Assembly: GCA_001790515.1 (NCBI GenBank)
Contig: MGCS01000002.1
Location: forward strand, 1,784 to 48,233
Origin: Candidatus Saccharibacteria bacterium RIFCSPHIGHO2_12_FULL_44_22
GTDB lineage: Bacteria; Patescibacteriota; Saccharimonadia; Saccharimonadales; Saccharimonadaceae
Direction of reading: 5' to 3'
DNA: 46,450 nt
Under the pieces are notes generated by a model that saw only the letters and a program-made list of their open reading frames with translations, had not been told where the DNA came from and ran no database searches. The position numbers were made by a program, and so were the translations under genes. The number at the start of each line of letters is the position of its first letter. Within the stretch, counting starts at the first letter, position 1. Below are positions 42,183 through 46,450 of the stretch, in pieces.

Positions 42183-43391
42183 TATACTCATAGTATCAAC
42201 AAGACCATAGATTGGTAGCAATATAGCTGCGACCATACCACCAGCCATCAAGGCCAAAACTACCATCAAGACTGGCTCAATAGCTGTAGAGATACCTTGA
42301 ATTTCTTGATCAAGTTCATCTTCGTAGATCTTAGCAGTCTTGCCAAGCATTTCATCAATACGGCCTGACTGCTCGCCGATACGCACCATTTGCGGAAGCA
42401 GTTCTGGAATATATGTCTGTGTCGCAAGTGAGACTGACAACGCCTTTCCACCCTTTACCTGCTCAGAGGCACGATCAATGTTGTCGCTAATGACCGTATT
42501 ACTTACCGCTTCGCTACTTATACGCAGCGCATCGAGCATTGCTACACCCGTCACAAGCAACGTTTGCGTCGTACGTGCAAACCTCGCCATATAGAGCTTC
42601 CTAAACATTCCATTAAATCCAGGAACGTTGAGCTTTAACTGATCAGCCATACGGATGCCTGACTCAGTCTTAAGATATTGCGCACCGAAGTAACCAGCAA
42701 GACCAATCACAATAATAACAAGCCACCAAAAATTCAAAAGAAATTGTGATAATGTCACCATCGTAGAGGTTAGGAATGGCAGATCCTGATTCAGATCTTT
42801 ATATAGCTTTTCAACTTGAGGAACAACCGTCAATAGCATGAATGCCATCACTCCAAATATCACCACAAGGACGATTAGTGGATATATCATTGCACCCCTA
42901 ATTTTACCGACAATCGCTGCATCTTTTTCCTGTTGGTTGGCTACGCGCTGCAATGCATCATCGAGCGTGCCAGACGCCTCGCCCGACGCAACAAGCGCCA
43001 AGAATAGCTTGTCAAACACCGCCGGATGTTTAGAGAACGACTCGTGCAATGAACGCCCACCCTCAACCGAAACAATCACCTCTTGTGTCACAGCCTTAAG
43101 CCGTTTATTCGGCGTCTGATCTAGCACGGTACGTAAGCTCTGAGAAAATGGTAAACCTGCAGCAATCAGTGTCGACAGCTGGCGAGTAAAGACAACCCTA
43201 TCCTTAGTCGTAATACGATTACTGAGACGATCGAAAAATCCCTCACCATCTTTTTGTTCTTTGATGGTTATCGGAGCAAACCCCTGATCAATCAACAGCT
43301 TTGCAGCAGATCGTTCGGAGTCAGCTTGAACAGTAGCCTTGACGACCTTATCCGTAGAGCTATCTTTTGCCTCGTAGGTGAATTTGCGCAC
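42180..43391 (-). CDS. pilC: Type IV pilus inner-membrane platform protein
   Basis: A 403-residue T2SSF/PilC-family protein that couples the ATPases to pilin insertion and removal. Two repeated cytoplasmic helical domains (about 65-190 and 265-375; FTRQLSTLIAAGLPFSQSLR and RFARTTQTLLVTGVAMLDAL) are separated by membrane helices (about 165-190 and 220-240), with a last helix near the C-terminus. Full length. It begins 2 nt after the pilT stop, so it is co-translated. Confidence 0.95.
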   Translation of the reverse strand: MRKFTYEAKDSSTDKVVKATVQADSERSAAKLLIDQGFAPITIKEQKDGEGFFDRLSNRITTKDRVVFTRQLSTLIAAGLPFSQSLRTVLDQTPNKRLKAVTQEVIVSVEGGRSLHESFSKHPAVFDKLFLALVASGEASGTLDDALQRVANQQEKDAAIVGKIRGAMIYPLIVLVVIFGVMAFMLLTVVPQVEKLYKDLNQDLPFLTSTMVTLSQFLLNFWWLVIIVIGLAGYFGAQYLKTESGIRMADQLKLNVPGFNGMFRKLYMARFARTTQTLLVTGVAMLDALRISSEAVSNTVISDNIDRASEQVKGGKALSVSLATQTYIPELLPQMVRIGEQSGRIDEMLGKTAKIYEDELDQEIQGISTAIEPVLMVVLALMAGGMVAAILLPIYGLVDTMSI

Positions 43392-43393
43392 AC

Positions 43394-44464
43394 TTAGCCC
43401 CGCATTAGCCTTTCGAACTCAGACAAGTCAACCGCAAAACTGCGAGCATCATCATATGTGACCGTACCGTTCTGCACAAGACTAACAAGCGTCCTATCCA
43501 TTGTCTGCATACCTGAATCTGCACCAGTCTGGATGACGGCATCCAGCTGGTGACTTTTACCCTCGCGAATAATATTGCGTACAGCTGGGTTAGCAATTAA
43601 TACTTCAGCTGCTACTACTCGGCCACCGCCAATTGCAGGCACAAGTCGCTGAGAACAGATCGCCATCAAAATATTAGCAAGCTGTGCACGAATTTGCGGC
43701 TGTTGATGAGGAGGGAAAACATCAATCATACGATCAATTGATTGAGCTGCACTGTTCGTGTGAAGTGAACCTAGCACCAGATGTCCAGTTTCTGCGATTG
43801 TAATCGCAGCACTGATCGTTTCAAGGTCGCGCATCTCTCCGATCAATACAACATCTGGATCTTGACGGAGACTCGAGCGGAGTGCGGCAGAAAAGCTATA
43901 CGTATCATAATGAACTTCGCGCTGAACAACGACTGACTTCTTGGACTTATGTGTAAATTCAATCGGATCTTCAATGGTAATAATATGCTGAGAAGTCTCT
44001 TCGTTGATCTTGTCAATTAGTGATGACAGGGTTGTTGATTTACCAGAACCAGTTGGCCCAGTGACAAGCACAAGTCCTCGAGGAAAATTAGCAAAATTTG
44101 ACACAACAGACGGAACGCCAAGCTCGGCAATTGTCTTAATTTCATTTGGGATCAGGCGGAATGCGGCGGCAATATTACCACGCTCATGATATGCATTCAC
44201 ACGGAAGCGACCTAGCGTCCCAAATGCAAAGCTGAAATCAAACTCTTTATCTTTTTCAAGGATTTGTTGTTGATCCGTGTCCAGAATTGCAAAAACAAGC
44301 ATTTCGACAGCCGGCTCATCAAGCGCGTTAAACCCCGCAACCGGAATAAGATCACCATCGACACGAATCATCGGAGGAAGGCCTACCTGCAAGTGAAGGT
44401 CAGAAGCTCTGCGGCGAACAACTTCTTCTAGTAATATTTCAATTCTTAGTTCTTGGTTTGTCAT
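43394..44464 (-). CDS. pilT: Type IV pilus retraction ATPase
   Basis: A 356-residue hexameric secretion ATPase. N-terminal PAS-like domain (SDLHLQVGLPPMIRVDGDL), Walker A TGPTGSGKST, Asp box ITIEDPIEFTH, Walker B VLIGEMRDLETI and His box GHLVLGSLHTNSA. The retraction-type C-terminus is present in the usual short form. ATG 44464 has GGGTGG 6 nt upstream; a GTG at 44473 would overlap that site. PilT means the pili can retract, which allows twitching, pulling on a host cell or DNA uptake. Confidence 0.95.
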   Translation of the reverse strand: MTNQELRIEILLEEVVRRRASDLHLQVGLPPMIRVDGDLIPVAGFNALDEPAVEMLVFAILDTDQQQILEKDKEFDFSFAFGTLGRFRVNAYHERGNIAAAFRLIPNEIKTIAELGVPSVVSNFANFPRGLVLVTGPTGSGKSTTLSSLIDKINEETSQHIITIEDPIEFTHKSKKSVVVQREVHYDTYSFSAALRSSLRQDPDVVLIGEMRDLETISAAITIAETGHLVLGSLHTNSAAQSIDRMIDVFPPHQQPQIRAQLANILMAICSQRLVPAIGGGRVVAAEVLIANPAVRNIIREGKSHQLDAVIQTGADSGMQTMDRTLVSLVQNGTVTYDDARSFAVDLSEFERLMRG

Positions 44465-44483
44465 TTTTTCCACCCTGTCTTTA

Positions 44484-46247
44484 TTATGCTGTGTCTGCTG
44501 TTACGCGATTGACCTCTTCTATGGTCGTAATACCCTGCAACGCCTTTAAATATCCGTCTTGTCTCATGGTAATCATACCCTGTGCTACTGCCAAATTTTG
44601 GATCTGCGTTGTTGTTGCGTGAGTGACAATAAGTTGTTGAATATCCTCGGTCACATCCATAACTTCATACAGTCCTGCACGACCACTATACCCCCTTGGG
44701 GTTGCGGGGGTATCTTTACCCTTGACTAGAGTATAAGCGTTTTGCCCGGCAAGTGGCAAGTCTTTATAACCTAAATCTTCTGAAACACGTGCAACATCCG
44801 CCTGTGTCTTTGGTAGCAGATGCCCAACGGTGGTTAATATATTCTGTGTTTCAATCGGTGTTGACTGGTATGCATCCCTTTTCGCAGACACTCTACGAAC
44901 AAGTCGTTGGCCAATAATAGTGTTCACCGTACTCGCTATCAAAAAAGGCTCAATTTTCATATCAAGTAGACGAGGTAGCACACCAGCGGCGCTATTTGTA
45001 TGAAGTGTACTAAACACCAAGTGACCCGTCAGTGCGGCCTGCACAGCTAGATTTGCTGTTTCGTCATCACGAATCTCACCAACCATCACTACGTCTGGAT
45101 CTTGACGTAAGATAGATCGTAATCCACTCGCAAAAGTGAGTCCAACATCACCATTTACTTGTATCTGATTCACCCCATCCATCTTGTACTCAACCGGATC
45201 TTCTAGTGTGACGATATTCACACTGTCATCCTTAATCTGCTTGATCAATGCATACAGACTGGTTGATTTACCTGAACCCGTTGGCCCCGATGTTAACACC
45301 ATTCCATTTGGACGCTTAATACCCTTTTCTACTGTACGTAATGCGCGCCCAGCATAGCCCATCTCACGGATATCAAATGAGTTACCTGATTTATCAAGAA
45401 GACGAATTACTACCTGTTCACCCCAGACAACGGGACTAATAGCAATACGAAGATCGACTTCTTTATTAGCAATTTTCACAGCGAACTGACCGTCTTGCGG
45501 AACTCGGTGCTCATCGATCTTTAAGTTAGATAATATCTTTATACGGCTGACGAGTGCGGGCTCAATCGTCTTTGGTAGCTGCATGATTTCACGCAAGACA
45601 CCATCGACACGACAGCGTATCTTCAGCGCGCCTTCCAATGGTTCTATATGGACATCACTTGCACGAGACTTAACGGCATATTCTAAAATAGTACTGAGCG
45701 CACGACTGATCGGCGAGTCTTGGACGATTGTCTTGATAGTATCACTCTCTTCGTGTTCAGCTTCTTTTTCAGAAGCTTCAGCAGCGGCGTCAATTGTTGA
45801 AAGATCCGTTCTATATTGGTCGAGTACATGACGAATGCCCGCCTCAGAAGCCATGAATACCTTTATTGGCTTTTCGATGCGATTCGAGAGATAATCAACC
45901 GCCTGCACATTACTAGCGTCAACCATAGCAACGGCCAGTCTATTTTGCACCTCGGCAAGTGGCACTGCCATGAAACGCTCAGCTACATCCTCGGGTAAAA
46001 GATCGAGCACAGGTTGAGATATCAAACTATTCGTTAGATTTACATACGGAACACCCGATAACACAGCTATTGCATGAGTAAGCATTTCGTCATCAATAAT
46101 TCGCTGTTCGGTAAGGAGCGCAAAAAGCGGCCGCTTTGAGGTCGCTGACTCTGCAAGCGCGGCCTGAAGCGTATCATGATTAACAAGCCCCTCATCAGAT
46201 AGGAGCTTGACGAGTTTCTCTTGCATATCTGTCGTCAGTAAAGCCAT
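44484..46247 (-). CDS. pilB: Type IV pilus extension ATPase
   Basis: A 587-residue GspE/PilB ATPase that powers pilus assembly. N-terminal MshEN/T2SSE-N domain (about 1-150, MQEKLVKLLSDEGLVNHDTL), then SRASDVHIEP, Walker A SGPTGSGKST, VTLEDPVEYK, Walker B VMVGEIRDDETA and GHLVFSTLHTNSA. The usual zinc tetracysteine near the C-terminus (between about 480 and 530) is not present; the region lacks cysteines. ATG 46247 is preceded by GAGGA; the open frame to 46376 overlaps the upstream gene and is not needed. First clear gene of pilB-pilT-pilC. Confidence 0.95.
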   Translation of the reverse strand: MALLTTDMQEKLVKLLSDEGLVNHDTLQAALAESATSKRPLFALLTEQRIIDDEMLTHAIAVLSGVPYVNLTNSLISQPVLDLLPEDVAERFMAVPLAEVQNRLAVAMVDASNVQAVDYLSNRIEKPIKVFMASEAGIRHVLDQYRTDLSTIDAAAEASEKEAEHEESDTIKTIVQDSPISRALSTILEYAVKSRASDVHIEPLEGALKIRCRVDGVLREIMQLPKTIEPALVSRIKILSNLKIDEHRVPQDGQFAVKIANKEVDLRIAISPVVWGEQVVIRLLDKSGNSFDIREMGYAGRALRTVEKGIKRPNGMVLTSGPTGSGKSTSLYALIKQIKDDSVNIVTLEDPVEYKMDGVNQIQVNGDVGLTFASGLRSILRQDPDVVMVGEIRDDETANLAVQAALTGHLVFSTLHTNSAAGVLPRLLDMKIEPFLIASTVNTIIGQRLVRRVSAKRDAYQSTPIETQNILTTVGHLLPKTQADVARVSEDLGYKDLPLAGQNAYTLVKGKDTPATPRGYSGRAGLYEVMDVTEDIQQLIVTHATTTQIQNLAVAQGMITMRQDGYLKALQGITTIEEVNRVTADTA

Positions 46248-46257
46248 ATATCCTCTA

Positions 46258-46450
46258 TTAATTCGCCGAGCTTGGTTGAGCCGCACTGCTACTTGCAGCC
46301 TGATCTCCGATGATAACCTCAACCGTAGGGTTGATGGCGTCTTCGTTAAAAACAGTACTATCAGGAGCGACGACACTCGGAGAAATAGCGTCTACGGTCT
46401 TCACTTTAACGCTCTCAGAACTTGGTTTACCAATTACAGCATCAGCCACG
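46258..46450 (-). CDS. C-terminal end of an unidentified protein (runs off the right edge)
   Basis: The last 63-64 residues of a frame that is open to the window edge. It is Ser/Val/Ala-rich (VKTVDAISPSVVAPDSTVFN and on) and ends 10 nt before pilB on the same strand. No domain is visible. It is likely the previous gene of the pilus operon, and its low complexity suggests a disordered tail. A start within the window (ATG 46449) is possible but would be incidental. Confidence 0.5.
   Translation of the reverse strand, partial: VADAVIGKPSSESVKVKTVDAISPSVVAPDSTVFNEDAINPTVEVIIGDQAASSSAAQPSSAN

Overview
The window comes from a Patescibacteria (CPR) genome, almost certainly a Saccharibacterium (TM7). 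The partial 16S rRNA at the left edge has TM7-type sequence (for example GCCGCGGTCATACG where most bacteria have GCCGCGGTAATACG). Several gene families and arrangements also look typical of the phylum: short intergenic gaps, a TraG/VirD4-like ATPase next to a small acidic partner, a SurA-like foldase, wHTH-NUDIX proteins and a compact type IV pilus cluster. UGA is a normal stop codon here, unlike in SR1/Gracilibacteria.

Layout. 1-1060: start of the rRNA operon on the minus strand. 1074-6103: DUF212 gene, gyrA and gyrB. 6109-7954: two plus-strand envelope proteins. 8026-13391: minus-strand TraG-like ATPase, small conserved proteins and a long transcribed region without a gene (about 11973-12424) that looks like a structured RNA or leader. 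13473-14173: a dense RNA block with a candidate sRNA facing tmRNA. 14186-16847: comM-like ATPase, then infC-rpmI-rplT. 16865-18399: RNase P RNA, a NUDIX-RNase H fusion and a second candidate structured RNA. 18386-20188: site-2 protease, wHTH-NUDIX protein and rpmB. 20196-25320: a long minus-strand operon led by thrS (thrS, nucleotidase, ATL, miaA, HTH-nucleotidyltransferase, MBL-fold protein) behind a structured, T-box-like leader. 25375-26716: tRNA-Val, a small conserved-looking gene, a leaderless 44-codon ORF and an NrdR-like regulator that has lost most zinc-binding cysteines; the last two are each preceded by the same pair of 9-mers. 26725-29125: glycosyltransferase pair, tRNA-Thr and tRNA-Asp. 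29194-32666: two paralogous surface proteins (cohesin-like head, Pro-Thr stalk, FN3-like domain, TM, cytoplasmic tail). 32663-37305: superoxide dismutase, SurA-like foldase, PH-domain protein, tRNA-Arg, ndk, uppP and a Xer recombinase. 37322-46450: type IV pilus genes (pilB, pilT, pilC, pilin, prepilin peptidase and four minor pilin-like genes).

Together the genes describe a small epibiont-style cell. It has core information processing (gyrase, IF3, L20, L28, L35, ThrRS, tmRNA, RNase P). It also has surface tools that could serve host attachment or DNA uptake: type IV pili, ComM, and stalked cohesin-like proteins. Long perfect inverted repeats serve as terminators, often in both directions. 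Several starts lie only 6-12 nt from a good -10 box, so leaderless or nearly leaderless mRNAs look common. The most interesting items are the degenerate NrdR with its repeated paired motif and leaderless small ORF, the T-box-like thrS leader, three candidate non-coding RNAs, and infC starting with AUC. All assignments are by reading motifs; no database search or folding program was run.
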